Part shown: piece by piece, positions 28,239-37,429 of the stretch
Numbering within the stretch: the first letter of the stretch is position 1
Layout: each line of letters opens with the position of its first letter
Source of the DNA: Erwinia sp. S63
GTDB lineage: Bacteria > Pseudomonadota > Gammaproteobacteria > Enterobacterales > Enterobacteriaceae
Reading direction: 5' to 3'
Assembly (NCBI RefSeq): GCF_016625195.1
Contig: NZ_JACVUP010000014.1
Location: forward strand, 1 to 64,000
DNA: 64,000 nt
Program-made: the position numbers and the translations under genes
Notes under the pieces: model-generated
Database searches by the model: none
Told to the model about the DNA's origin: nothing
Seen by the model: only the letters and a program-made list of their open reading frames with translations

Positions 28239-30608
28239 TTACGCGTGCAGTGGCAGCAGCAGAATAGCCAGCATCTGACGGGCATTAGCGGGCAGGTCGC
28301 CGCCGCCGGTATAACCGTTGTTCTCCACGATCACCGAGTTTAATCCCACCAGCCAGTCATAGATGTAATACGCCGTGTGATTGGCGGGTGCGGCTGACAA
28401 ACGCGTTAAACGCTGACCCGGCGAGAAGCTCACGCTCGGCGCAGGCGGACGCGCAAAGATGGTTTGCCCACGGTTAACACGACTCTCGGGCCGCTCGCTC
28501 TCCGGACGCTGCAGGAAGCCCAGCCAGGCGACAAAATCACCTAAAACTGTCATGGCACGCGAGACCTGACGATCGGTACGCGCTTCATGCGCGCTGGCCT
28601 GAGCATCCGGTTCGTTAAGTGCGCTTTGCAGCTTACTTAATACCTTCAGGCGGAAACTGGCGGTGATCAGCTCTTCCACCAGCATTTCCATGGTCGGTTT
28701 ATCCACGTTTAGCAGCGCCAGCAGGCTGCGGCTTTCCGGCAGCTGACGCAGGTGCTCAAGCCACAGCGCAAACACTTGCTGTGGGAACTGCTGATCGCGC
28801 TGGCCACTGTTACGCGGTTCAGCAGGCGCCACCGGCTCATCTTTAAACAGGTCAAACTCAAAGCCAATACCAAAATAGCTCTGCTCAGCCGCAGCGGTTT
28901 TCGCGCTGTGCTGCGCGACAGTGCCGCTGCTCTGGCTCAGCCACAGCTGGCGCACCGCTTCGCGCGAGGGCTGTAAACGCTCCAGCAGTTCGCCGTGCAG
29001 GCCGGTACGATGCTGCAAGCATTTCAGCAAGGTATCGGAAATCGCCTGCTTGCGTGCTGCCTGTTCTGGCGTAGCGGTAGATTCAGTCCACGGCTGCAAA
29101 CGTTCTACCAGTTTCTGCTGCAAGGTGCTTAACTGCCGGGCCAGACGATCGCGACGCGCCTCCGGCTGCATTTCATCCAGCAACCAGCTGCCCATGCGAT
29201 CGACGCCAGCGCGATCCAGCGCCAGCATCGAGCCCCAGCTTTGCCCTGGCTGACCGATCTGACGCTGCACGGCTTCATCAACATTAATCTGCTGCTGCTG
29301 ATAGCGCGCATCGTGCGGGGTGATCGCCCAAATCAGGCGAGGCTTTTCACCACTGGCGGCTACGGTTTGATGGATATGCCATTCACGCAGTGCGTTAACC
29401 GCAATGTCGGTATCCTGACGCTGGCTGGCGGCGGTACAGATCAGCATAAGGTCGATGCCCTGACGCGCGGCATACAGTCCCGGCAGCAGTGCGCGTTTCT
29501 GCTCCAGCAGCGCCGCCCGCAGAGGATCGCGTTTGCGCAGCTGGGCTAAATCTTCTTGCTGACCCACGTCGGCAGGCTGGCCGGGCGCTGGCAGCTCCAG
29601 CATATCGGCTTCATCATACAGCGCTTGACGCGGCGTTGAATTCAGCGGAACGGTGATTTCCAGCGTTAACAACGCCAGCAGGCCCAGCGGCACCTGCTGA
29701 GGTTTAGCGACACGATTGGCGACAATCGGGCAGACTTCAATCATTTCCTGCCAGTCGGCATCGTTGCTGATCAGTTTTTCCGCAGGCAGCGAGGCGTCAT
29801 CGGTTAACAGGCTCAGCGGCGCCAGCAGGCGCGGTGCCTGGCGCAGCTGATGGCGCAGGTGCATCAGATTACGTAACTGTTCGTTGAGTGCCGCCTGATT
29901 AGGCCACAGCAGCGCAAACAGCTGAATGCGGTCATCGACGTTTAACCACGGAGCAAGTTCCACCGCCTGTGGCCAGAAGTGGCGATCCAGTACCTCTGCG
30001 TGACGATGTTGACGGCGGCTCCACGCCCACAATGTAATCAACGCATCGCTGTCGAGACCCGGCTGCGGCTCATCCTGACGATGGCGCTGCAAACGCTGTA
30101 GCGCAGCATCGATCACTGTGCTGTCTGGCTGAACTTCAGTTTTGGCACAGGCCAGCACCAGGCGAATCAGCTCCACGTCATTAAGTAGCGTCATCTCCAG
30201 TGGCCAGGCGCTGGACTGGGTTTCACGCTGGTGGCTGAAGCGGGTGGCAATGGCAAAATCGAGATTGCCGGGATTAATGTTCTGGAAATGGTTCACGATT
30301 CTATCGCCCAGACGCGCCATCAGTTGGCCCTGCGCATCACCCACCATTTCACTCAACAGCCAGGCTTTGCCCGCCTGTGACTGGCCAAACAACGCCAGCG
30401 TCACCGGACGCGCCAGTTGACGCGCCAGCGCATGACTTTCCACGCGCGCGCGGCGCAGTTGCAGCCGCAGCGTATCGGCTTCCAGTGCCAGACGCGGTGC
30501 CTGCGCCTGATGGGTTTCAATCCAGTTCAGTGCGCCGTCCAGCGTCTCCTGCATCAGGCTCAGACGTTTGGCAGGCGTAACAGAGGTGGCTCTCTTGGCA
30601 GTTCTCAT
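28239..30608 (-). CDS. srfC: SrfC-family putative virulence effector/NTPase
   Basis: Third gene of the srfABC module, 789 residues. A P-loop-like segment LALFGQSQAGKAWLLSEMVG lies at about residues 72-91; the usual Ser/Thr after GK is Ala, so the loop is not canonical. The rest is Leu- and Gln-rich and helical, without a signal peptide. The frame is open to 30617, but the ATG at 30608 overlaps the srfB stop by four bases (ATGA), the usual coupling. In Salmonella the family is called a putative virulence effector. A role as a GTPase-like partner of SrfB is inferred from the P-loop. Confidence 0.85.
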   Translation of the reverse strand: MRTAKRATSVTPAKRLSLMQETLDGALNWIETHQAQAPRLALEADTLRLQLRRARVESHALARQLARPVTLALFGQSQAGKAWLLSEMVGDAQGQLMARLGDRIVNHFQNINPGNLDFAIATRFSHQRETQSSAWPLEMTLLNDVELIRLVLACAKTEVQPDSTVIDAALQRLQRHRQDEPQPGLDSDALITLWAWSRRQHRHAEVLDRHFWPQAVELAPWLNVDDRIQLFALLWPNQAALNEQLRNLMHLRHQLRQAPRLLAPLSLLTDDASLPAEKLISNDADWQEMIEVCPIVANRVAKPQQVPLGLLALLTLEITVPLNSTPRQALYDEADMLELPAPGQPADVGQQEDLAQLRKRDPLRAALLEQKRALLPGLYAARQGIDLMLICTAASQRQDTDIAVNALREWHIHQTVAASGEKPRLIWAITPHDARYQQQQINVDEAVQRQIGQPGQSWGSMLALDRAGVDRMGSWLLDEMQPEARRDRLARQLSTLQQKLVERLQPWTESTATPEQAARKQAISDTLLKCLQHRTGLHGELLERLQPSREAVRQLWLSQSSGTVAQHSAKTAAAEQSYFGIGFEFDLFKDEPVAPAEPRNSGQRDQQFPQQVFALWLEHLRQLPESRSLLALLNVDKPTMEMLVEELITASFRLKVLSKLQSALNEPDAQASAHEARTDRQVSRAMTVLGDFVAWLGFLQRPESERPESRVNRGQTIFARPPAPSVSFSPGQRLTRLSAAPANHTAYYIYDWLVGLNSVIVENNGYTGGGDLPANARQMLAILLLPLHA

Positions 30609-33577
30609 CGTTTGCAAACGCTCCCGCTGTCAATCCAATACTGCGCGTTGGCATTGCCGGTCGCAGACAGCGTATTCAGTTTCAGACTCAGTTGTTCCAG
30701 CGGCACGCGAGTGCCGTCATCCATACGGGCATCGCTCAGCACCAGACGCTCCGGACCAAAGTTGTCCGGACCTGGCTGCACCGCCAGCTTGATACGCAGG
30801 ATGCTTTCGCCGGCGACTTTACGCGCCAGATTCGGATCGGTGATGCTCAGACTGTACAGCGGTGAAGCTGGCCAGCGGTCATTATCCAGCTGACGGAAAC
30901 CGAGGCAGACATTGCCGCGAATGCGGAAGCTGCTTTTACGATCCAGTGCGAAATCCCCTTTATCGAGATCGATTTCGCTATAGCACAGGTTGTCATCACT
31001 CAGTGTGGCGGTTTCATCCAGCACGCCGAGATAGCGAATGGTGGAGTAAGGCTCGAAATCACCGGCGCGGAACCAGAAGCTGCTGAGACGCAGATCGAGT
31101 GCCAGCAGACACAGCATCGCGCCCACCGCGGCCGTGGATTTCGGGTTATCGATACGGCCTTGTTTGTTGAACGGATACCAGTCGCTGGTGTGATAGCCTT
31201 CCAGCGACAGAATACGGCTGCCCGGCAGCGGCTGCAGATGACGCACCAGCGCCTGAATGCCAGGGAAGCGCGAAGGGCGGCCCGTCAGCAACAGCACGTC
31301 GCACTGATACAGCGACACCACTTCGCACATGGCGCGCAGGGCCGGGATGATCGCCATCCGATGCTGCAGGAATTCACCGTGCAGTTGCGCCATGCTGACC
31401 ACTAAAGGCACATCCAGCAGATCGAAGCGGTTGTCGCCGCCCAGCGTGCGCTGAATCTCACCATTTACAAACGCCAGCACGCTAGTGGCCGGTTTCTGTG
31501 GCACCAGCTCACCGAACAGCGCATTGATTTCGCTGTGGCTGTCGAGCGGATCCCAGTTTTCATAACGCTCCAGCACCGCCTGTGCCAGCGGGATAAACAG
31601 CTGCAAGGTGACTTGTTGACGCAGCGTGGCTTGCCCATCCATGCGGCTGTCGTGACCGAACAGTTTGTTCATCAGCGGTTCGGCCAAGGTCAGGCCGGCT
31701 TTTTGCAGACTCTGTTGCAGTGCAGGCAGAATCCACAGTTGGATCACATCCAGCAGAATATCGTCGCCCGCGACTTTGAAGCCTTCACGGAACAGCAGGC
31801 GCGGGATGATTTTAACGTTGTTGCCCTGGCCATCGTCCAGGCGATATTGGGTGATGGCCAGATCGGTGGTGCCGCCGCCAATATCGATAGAAGCGATACG
31901 CAGGCTTTTGCCCGGCACTTCGTCAGCTTCGCGTGGACGATCCGGCCGTGCCATGCTGCTGAAGAAATCTTCGGCACGCCCGGCAAAGTTCACCTGGGTT
32001 TCGTTGAACAGCCACACCATTTGTCCGCAGGTGGCTTCATCCCATTCCATCTGCACATCCGGCACCGGGCGCAGGCTTTTCGCCTGACTCTGCACACTGA
32101 AATCTTCCTCAGCCGGATGCCAGCCTTCGGCTTTCCACACCAGCGCGATGGCTTCCTGCATGCGACGACGGAAAATCTCGCGCTCCGGCTTCGGCATCGC
32201 GGAAGGCAGCGTAAGGATCACATGACGCAACTGGCGCGGAGCCTGGCTTTGCGGCATGCGCTGACGCTGTGCCACGCTGTTCATCTGCATCATCGCCTGA
32301 GCCAGCAGCTCACACAGCATAAAGGTCATCAGCGAACTGCGGCTGTAGCTGGCCGAGAACACCGGCAGGCGATCGTCTTCCGCCAGCGCATGCAGCGGCT
32401 GGCCTTCGTCATTCAGCAACAGGGTGAAAGGCAGCGCAGTTGCCTGTGGCTCATCGCTGCTGCCATGGGCGTTAAAGCGCCAGCCTGGCTGATAACGAGC
32501 TTCATCCCACAGATAGCGGCGCGGGCTGGAGAGACCGGTGCTGCCTTCGGTGCCCGCGCGCATCAGGGCAAGACGGCTGGCTTCACGGCCAACGCGTGTC
32601 AGCGATGGCCACATAAAGGCGTTTTCGCGGCCGCTTTCCAGCGAGAAGTTTGCTTTACCAAAGCGGGTTTCCGCAAATTCGAGACGGCTGTCAAACAGCT
32701 CGTTGTAGACCTGATGCGGCTCAGAGAGGTCGCGCAGTTGCAGTTCGTAAGTCTGGCGCAGACCGTTGCTCTCTTCAGCGTGGTCTTCCACCAGAATGCC
32801 GCAGGTGTGCGAGTTGCCAACGTCGAGGATGATATCGACATTCACCGCCGGGGTTTGCAGTGAGGTGGCCTGGATGTAAATCTCGGCCAGATCCAACTGC
32901 TCGCCCAGCAGTTCCAGCAGGTTGAGATAATGCGCCTGATATTCAAATTCACGCAGCGCCTGATTCAGTTCCTGCTCGCGACGTGACTCCAGCGCGTTGA
33001 CCTGCTGAGTAAAGGTTTCACGCAGCCAGCCATCCACCCAGGTGTGGTCAAGAAACTCACCCAGTTCATAGTTGTGCCAGGCAAGGGCAAAGCTCACGCC
33101 ATTTTGCGCATCGGCTTTGCTCAGGCCGTGCTGTTCGCCGCCGTCCTGTTCCGGCACGATGCGGGTATCAAACGCCAGCGTAATGCGATGGGTGTTGCCC
33201 GCCGCATCCGGCTGTGTCAGCGGTGCCAGATGCAGGCGTGCCCAGTTATCCGGCCCGCCGATAAAACGGCGACCGCTGGTGCAGCGCAGTACCGGCAGTG
33301 GCAGCCATTGATGCGCCAGCAGCGTTAACGAATCTGCCAGTGCAATATCCGACTCGGGACGCACCACTTCTGCGGCGCCACCATCTTCGGGATAGAGCAG
33401 AAATTTGCCGCTGTTGCCGTCTACGTTCAACCGCAGCAGCGGGCCGTTGGCGGTTTGACGAACGAACTGGCGGCGTGCCTGCAGGGCAGGCAGGCGTAAG
33501 CCAAAATCGAGAAACTGCACACCGCTATCTTCAATCAGCGTGATTTTTTGTTTGTCATCGATGAGGGGAGCCAACAT
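30605..33577 (-). CDS. srfB: SrfB-family actin/Hsp70-like ATPase
   Basis: A 990-residue protein with the signature of the actin/Hsp70 ATPase fold: phosphate-1 loop IILDVGNSHTCGILVED (about residues 250-266), phosphate-2 loop ASIDIGGGTTDLAITQYRL (about 563-581) and an adenosine-type motif DVLLLTGRPSRFPGIQALV (about 763-781). No signal peptide or membrane helix is evident. It starts two bases before the srfA stop region and overlaps srfC. The fold suggests ATP-driven assembly or a chaperone-like cycle; the biological role is not established. Confidence 0.88.
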   Translation of the reverse strand: MLAPLIDDKQKITLIEDSGVQFLDFGLRLPALQARRQFVRQTANGPLLRLNVDGNSGKFLLYPEDGGAAEVVRPESDIALADSLTLLAHQWLPLPVLRCTSGRRFIGGPDNWARLHLAPLTQPDAAGNTHRITLAFDTRIVPEQDGGEQHGLSKADAQNGVSFALAWHNYELGEFLDHTWVDGWLRETFTQQVNALESRREQELNQALREFEYQAHYLNLLELLGEQLDLAEIYIQATSLQTPAVNVDIILDVGNSHTCGILVEDHAEESNGLRQTYELQLRDLSEPHQVYNELFDSRLEFAETRFGKANFSLESGRENAFMWPSLTRVGREASRLALMRAGTEGSTGLSSPRRYLWDEARYQPGWRFNAHGSSDEPQATALPFTLLLNDEGQPLHALAEDDRLPVFSASYSRSSLMTFMLCELLAQAMMQMNSVAQRQRMPQSQAPRQLRHVILTLPSAMPKPEREIFRRRMQEAIALVWKAEGWHPAEEDFSVQSQAKSLRPVPDVQMEWDEATCGQMVWLFNETQVNFAGRAEDFFSSMARPDRPREADEVPGKSLRIASIDIGGGTTDLAITQYRLDDGQGNNVKIIPRLLFREGFKVAGDDILLDVIQLWILPALQQSLQKAGLTLAEPLMNKLFGHDSRMDGQATLRQQVTLQLFIPLAQAVLERYENWDPLDSHSEINALFGELVPQKPATSVLAFVNGEIQRTLGGDNRFDLLDVPLVVSMAQLHGEFLQHRMAIIPALRAMCEVVSLYQCDVLLLTGRPSRFPGIQALVRHLQPLPGSRILSLEGYHTSDWYPFNKQGRIDNPKSTAAVGAMLCLLALDLRLSSFWFRAGDFEPYSTIRYLGVLDETATLSDDNLCYSEIDLDKGDFALDRKSSFRIRGNVCLGFRQLDNDRWPASPLYSLSITDPNLARKVAGESILRIKLAVQPGPDNFGPERLVLSDARMDDGTRVPLEQLSLKLNTLSATGNANAQYWIDSGSVCKR

Positions 33578-33579
33578 GT

Positions 33580-34923
33580 TTACTTACTCTCACGCTTAAT
33601 CGTCAACGGGAAGACCTGATCTGCGCCGTACTGCGCAGTGCAACTGGCAATACCATCACCGGCTTTACACACCAGTTCCGGCATGCGGTAACGCGATTTG
33701 TCGCTGCAGGTCGCAGTATAGCGGCTGCGTACCACCATGGTGCCGTCCACCGTCATCGCGGCAGTGACATCGGCTTTACAACGGATGTTGTCGCCTTGCG
33801 TAATGGTGGCGATGCCTTTGCCGTTGCGCAGCTGATAGCGCAGGCTCGGTGGCTTACCGGTTGGCAGGTTAGTCTGTCGTAATATCACGCGCCAGGTCCC
33901 GTTGATAAACTTCACGGAACCGATACGCGCATCTTCGGTGGTCATCACCAGGTCATCGGCCTTGGCCGGTTCAGTATGTTCAGCAATCACCTCAGGCGGC
34001 GCAGGTGGTGCGGCAGGCACAGGCGCAGCGGTGACCGTGGCGGTTTTTTGCGGCAGCGTGGCGGCCAGTTTCTCAGCTTTCGCGACCACTGGCGGTGGCG
34101 TGAAAACGGGAGCCGGTGCATCGGCAACCTGGGCTGGCGGTGTGGCTTCAGGCGCTGAGCTGTGCAGCCAGAACGCTACGCCAGCCGCAACCACGGCGGC
34201 AACCGGCAGCAGCAATGCCAACGGACGCAATGCGGAAGGGCGGCGAACAGGCGGCTGTTCAACTTTAGGCTCAGGTTCAGGTGCGGGTTGTGGCGCTTCG
34301 GGTTCAGGCTGGACGATCTCAACGGGTTCTTCCACCACGGGTGCAGCCGCAGCGGCAGGCACTTCAATCAATGGCGCGATAATCGGTGCTACGACAACCG
34401 CAGCCGGTGGTTCAGGCAGTAACGGCGGTAAATCCTCTTCCAGGCTGTCTCGCAGGCAGGCCAACGCGTCATCGCGTGAGCGCGCCTGTGGATCGACAAA
34501 GCCCCAGAAGGTAATGACAGGTTTGCCATCAACCAGATAAACATATTGCTGATCCGGGAACTGCAGCGTCTTGCTCAGTAGGGCGCCAAACAGGCGCATC
34601 GCCGGATTCTCAGCGTCACGCGCGCGTAGACTTGCAGCCAGTAAATCCTGCTGATTGAGCGTCAGGAGTTCCAGCGCTTTTTGTCGCTCATGATCGCTGG
34701 CACCGCGCCAGGATTTCACTTTGCCGTTAAAGGGCGCATACCAGTCGAGGCGATCCCCGCGCTCGTTGGCCTGGGGAATGGCGAGGCAGTTTGCCAGCGC
34801 CGTCTGACGGCGCAAACGCAGTGTTTCACGGATTTGCAGGGCAGAAGCCCAGACCGGCTGGCCGTTTTCACCCAGTGCCAGTACCGAATCCAGATTGCCG
34901 CTGCGCAGAAAAGTTTTTGCCAC
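33580..34923 (-). CDS. srfA: SrfA-family membrane protein
   Basis: First gene of srfABC, 447 residues, GTG start. An N-terminal domain (1 to about 150, including YVYLVDGKPVITFWGFVDP) is followed by an Ala/Pro/Glu-rich linker, a single hydrophobic segment (LALLLPVAAVVAAGVAFWLHS, about residues 235-255), a second Pro/Ala-rich linker and a C-terminal domain with three or more cysteines (KADVTAAM, YTATCSDKSRY, LVCKAGDG, ASCTAQYG). This layout suggests a cytoplasmic domain, one membrane pass and a disulfide-stabilised periplasmic domain, tying SrfB and SrfC to the envelope. Confidence 0.87.
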   Translation of the reverse strand: MAKTFLRSGNLDSVLALGENGQPVWASALQIRETLRLRRQTALANCLAIPQANERGDRLDWYAPFNGKVKSWRGASDHERQKALELLTLNQQDLLAASLRARDAENPAMRLFGALLSKTLQFPDQQYVYLVDGKPVITFWGFVDPQARSRDDALACLRDSLEEDLPPLLPEPPAAVVVAPIIAPLIEVPAAAAAPVVEEPVEIVQPEPEAPQPAPEPEPKVEQPPVRRPSALRPLALLLPVAAVVAAGVAFWLHSSAPEATPPAQVADAPAPVFTPPPVVAKAEKLAATLPQKTATVTAAPVPAAPPAPPEVIAEHTEPAKADDLVMTTEDARIGSVKFINGTWRVILRQTNLPTGKPPSLRYQLRNGKGIATITQGDNIRCKADVTAAMTVDGTMVVRSRYTATCSDKSRYRMPELVCKAGDGIASCTAQYGADQVFPLTIKRESK

Positions 34924-35027
34924 TCGTAGGGCCCTTATCGGTGGTTGCCTGAAGCAAAACAGTGTGTGTATTTGGCGATGCTGGTGATCTTAAGCCAAAT
35001 GCAGGGGAATCAAACGGCTGATAAAGG

Positions 35028-35050
35028 GGGAAAAACAGGGTGTTTTTCCC
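35028..35050. terminator. Hairpin downstream of ydcO
   Basis: GGGAAAAACA (35028-35037), loop GGG and TGTTTTTCCC (35041-35050) form a perfect 10-bp stem 26 bases past the ydcO stop. It lacks a clear U-run, so it may act as a weak terminator or 3' stabiliser. It lies upstream of srfA, whose promoter must lie between here and 34923. Confidence 0.55.
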
Positions 35051-35076
35051 GCGTGTAACAGTGGATTGCTGAAATT

Positions 35077-36255
35077 TTAAGCGCGCGAGCGGTGGCTAAG
35101 CACCAAATGGGTGATCATGCCGCCAATCAATCCCCAGAAGGCTGAACCAATGCCGAGCAGGGATATGCCACTGGCGGTGATCAGAAAAGCGATGATGGCG
35201 CTGTCACGGTGATCGGGTTCAACGAGTGCGCGTTGCAGACTGCCGGAGAGGGTAGCCAGTAGCGCCAGCCCGGCCAGCGTGGCGATCAGCACTTGCGGCA
35301 AGGCACTTAATAGAATGGCAATCAGCGCACCGGTAAAGCCGGTCAGCAGATAGAAAATACCGGCAATGGCTGAGGCCATCCAGCGTCGTTTCGGATCGGC
35401 ATCCACATCCTCTCCCATGCAAATGGCAGCGGTAATGGCCGCTATACACACCGAAAAGCCGCCGAAAGGAGACAAGATCAGCGCAATAAAACCGGTCCAG
35501 CCGGTGAGGGCAGAGACAGGGGGCTGGTAACCATGTGCCTGTATGGTCGCAATCCCAGGCGCATTTTGTGAGGCCATGGTGACCAGGAAATAGGGCAATC
35601 CCACGCCAATCAATGATGCCAGCGTGAACTGCGGCATGATAAATTCCGGCACGCTCAGCGTCAGAGCATGCGGCGGGAAATGAATCGCCTGCTGACCCAC
35701 CGCCACCAGCACGCCAGCGATCAGCGCCAGAATGATGGCATAGCGCGGCAACCAGCGTCGGCTTAATAGCCACACCAGACACATACTGCCGCACAGCGCA
35801 AAGTTGCCTTGTAAACCGGTAAAGGTGCCAATACCGAAGCGCAGCAAAATCCCCGCCAGCATTGCCGCGGCCAAAGATTGCGGAATGTGGTTCATCAAGC
35901 GGGCAAACAGTCCGGTTACGCCACTCAGTACGATCAGCGCATTGGTCGCCACAAAAACGCCGACCACTTCATTTAAGGTCAGGCCCTGCACGCTGGTGGC
36001 CAACAGTGCCGCCCCCGGCGTCGACCAGGCGGCCAGAATCGGCATGCGTGTCCACACCGAAAGACCGAAAGAGGCGAGACCCATACCAATGCCGAGCATC
36101 GACAGCCATCCGCCGATCTGTTCTGGCGAGGCGCCTGCAGCCTGAGCGGCCTGGAAAATCAATGCGGCAGTGCTGCTATATCCCACCAGCACCGCAATAA
36201 AGCCGGAAACCAGCATAGGGAAAGAGAAAGCGTTGCGCGAAGTGGCGGTCATCAT
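35077..36255 (-). CDS. ydcO: BenE-family benzoate-type transporter
   Basis: A 392-residue integral membrane protein of the benzoate/H+ symporter family, with hydrophobic segments along its whole length, starting MLVSGFIAVLVGYSSTAALIF. Length and neighbour (divergent HTH-cupin gene) match E. coli YdcO. Conserved stretches include the loop GGFSVCIAAITAAICMGEDVDADPKRR. Substrate in enterobacteria is unproven; benzoate is inferred from the family name. Two ATGs in tandem (36255, 36252) follow AGCAGGACG. Two strong palindromes lie just upstream. Confidence 0.87.
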   Translation of the reverse strand: MMTATSRNAFSFPMLVSGFIAVLVGYSSTAALIFQAAQAAGASPEQIGGWLSMLGIGMGLASFGLSVWTRMPILAAWSTPGAALLATSVQGLTLNEVVGVFVATNALIVLSGVTGLFARLMNHIPQSLAAAMLAGILLRFGIGTFTGLQGNFALCGSMCLVWLLSRRWLPRYAIILALIAGVLVAVGQQAIHFPPHALTLSVPEFIMPQFTLASLIGVGLPYFLVTMASQNAPGIATIQAHGYQPPVSALTGWTGFIALILSPFGGFSVCIAAITAAICMGEDVDADPKRRWMASAIAGIFYLLTGFTGALIAILLSALPQVLIATLAGLALLATLSGSLQRALVEPDHRDSAIIAFLITASGISLLGIGSAFWGLIGGMITHLVLSHRSRA

Positions 36256-36270
36256 GGGAATGCGTCCTGC

Positions 36271-36288
36271 TGTGCGTTATAACGCACA
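36271..36288. promoter_or_regulatory. Perfect 18-bp palindrome, operator 1
   Basis: TGTGCGTTATAACGCACA is a perfect palindrome lying 16 bases from the ydcO start. A second near-identical copy is centred 28 bp away. The adjacent regulator gene ydcN/sutR is the obvious candidate for the protein that binds both. Confidence 0.85.
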
Positions 36289-36298
36289 CTATTGCACG

Positions 36299-36316
36299 AG
36301 TGTGTTATAACGCACA
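36299..36316. promoter_or_regulatory. Near-identical palindrome, operator 2
   Basis: GTGTGTTATAACGCAC (core 36300-36315) matches operator 1 except for one base in the left half. It lies 37 bases upstream of the regulator start, so binding here could give autoregulation. Confidence 0.82.
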
Positions 36317-36352
36317 AGTGCTACACTGCGCGCGAATTTGCCAGGAGATATC

Positions 36353-36898
36353 ATGGAAAATCTGCATCAACATTTGAGTCAGGCGTTAAAACAACTGCGC
36401 CAGGCGAACGGCTGGAGCCTGACACTGGCAGCAGATCGCACCGGTGTCAGCAAAGCGATGTTGGGCCAAATCGAACGCGGTGAATCCAGCCCAACGGTCG
36501 CAACATTGTGGAAAATCGCCACCGGGTTCAATGTGCCTTTTTCGTTTTTTGTCCAGGGTAGCGATCAACCGCCGGGTATCGCCGCGACTTTTAGCCAACC
36601 CAATGCGCAAATGCAGGTGAAGCCGCTGCTGCCATATGATGCCGCGTTGCGTTTTGATCTGCTGGAAGTCACCCTTGCTGGCGGCGCACAAAGTGACTCT
36701 TCCGCGCACGAAAGTGGCGTGATTGAGCAGGTGGTGGTGCTGGAAGGTGAACTGCTGCTGTGCGTGGAGGGAACCTGGCGTCGCTTGCTCAACGGCGAAG
36801 CGCACCAGTTTGCGGCGGATGTCGCGCACAGTTACCGCAATCCCCTCAGTACGCCGCTGCGTTTTCACAGTTTGATTCATTACATCAAGCGGCCCTGA
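36353..36898 (+). CDS. sutR: HTH-cupin regulator YdcN/SutR
   Basis: A 181-residue regulator with an N-terminal XRE-type HTH (LTLAADRTGVSKAMLGQIER, about residues 22-41) and a C-terminal cupin domain (about 100-175, including VIEQVVVLEGELLLCVEG). E. coli YdcN (178 residues), also called SutR and linked to sulfur-source genes, has the same layout and the same divergent neighbour ydcO. The ATG at 36353 follows CAGGAG. The twin palindromes in the intergenic gap are its likely operators. Confidence 0.85.
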   Translation: MENLHQHLSQALKQLRQANGWSLTLAADRTGVSKAMLGQIERGESSPTVATLWKIATGFNVPFSFFVQGSDQPPGIAATFSQPNAQMQVKPLLPYDAALRFDLLEVTLAGGAQSDSSAHESGVIEQVVVLEGELLLCVEGTWRRLLNGEAHQFAADVAHSYRNPLSTPLRFHSLIHYIKRP

Positions 36899-36915
36899 GT
36901 GCCAATTACAAATTG

Positions 36916-36949
36916 ATACGAAGGTAAACTACACAGTTTGCCTTCGTAT
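36916..36949. promoter_or_regulatory. 34-bp palindrome before the marR gene
   Basis: ATACGAAGGTAAACT (36916-36930) and AGTTTGCCTTCGTAT (36935-36949) are inverted copies matching at 14 of 15 positions with a 4-base centre. A TATACT hexamer follows at 36953-36958 and could be the -10 box, so a bound repressor would block the promoter. The adjacent MarR protein is the likely ligand. A role as terminator for sutR is the alternative. Confidence 0.7.
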
Positions 36950-36986
36950 TTATATACTCGCGCTTCATCAGTAAGGAGAAGGTGCC

Positions 36987-37412
36987 ATGAGCGACCTGAA
37001 TAGCGCGGCTGCGACCTTACGCAGCGTGAATGGCAAACTGGCGCGACGTCTGCGCGAATCGGCCCCACCGGGCGATCTCACCTGGCCGCAGGTTTCCGTG
37101 TTGGGATATCTGGTGCGAGATGGCGCAATGACAGTAACCGAACTGGCCGGGTTAGAAGGCGTGCGCAGCCAGTCGATGGGTGCGACCGTTGCCAGCTTGC
37201 AGGAGCAGGGCTTAGTGAAAGGCGAAGCCGATCCGCTGGACGGCCGTAAAACCCGCTATCTGCCGACCGAAAGCTGCCTGAGGCTGATCGCCGCGAATCG
37301 TGCACAACGTGATGACTGGCTACTCCAGAGCATGGCAATCACGCTTAATAGTGCGGAGCAGAAAATTTTAATGGCCGCTATTCCCTTACTGCAACGTATT
37401 GCCGACCAATAA
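36987..37412 (+). CDS. MarR-family regulator
   Basis: A 141-residue winged-helix regulator. The recognition region is MTVTELAGLEGVRSQSMGATVASLQEQGLV (about residues 45-74, given here as the family hallmark), followed by the wing ADPLDGRKTRYLPTES, which carries the DxR motif of MarR proteins. It is co-directional with the isochorismatase-like gene 17 bases downstream and preceded by a long palindrome, so it probably represses itself and that gene. The effector is unknown; aromatic acids are common for the family. Confidence 0.85.
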   Translation: MSDLNSAAATLRSVNGKLARRLRESAPPGDLTWPQVSVLGYLVRDGAMTVTELAGLEGVRSQSMGATVASLQEQGLVKGEADPLDGRKTRYLPTESCLRLIAANRAQRDDWLLQSMAITLNSAEQKILMAAIPLLQRIADQ

Positions 37413-37429
37413 TCCTGAGAGGAATTCCC

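Noticed and set aside
31535..32863. 442-codon open frame on the plus strand inside srfB
   Set aside because: It is a long shadow of srfB in GC-rich DNA; the srfB frame has clear ATPase motifs and the other frame has none.
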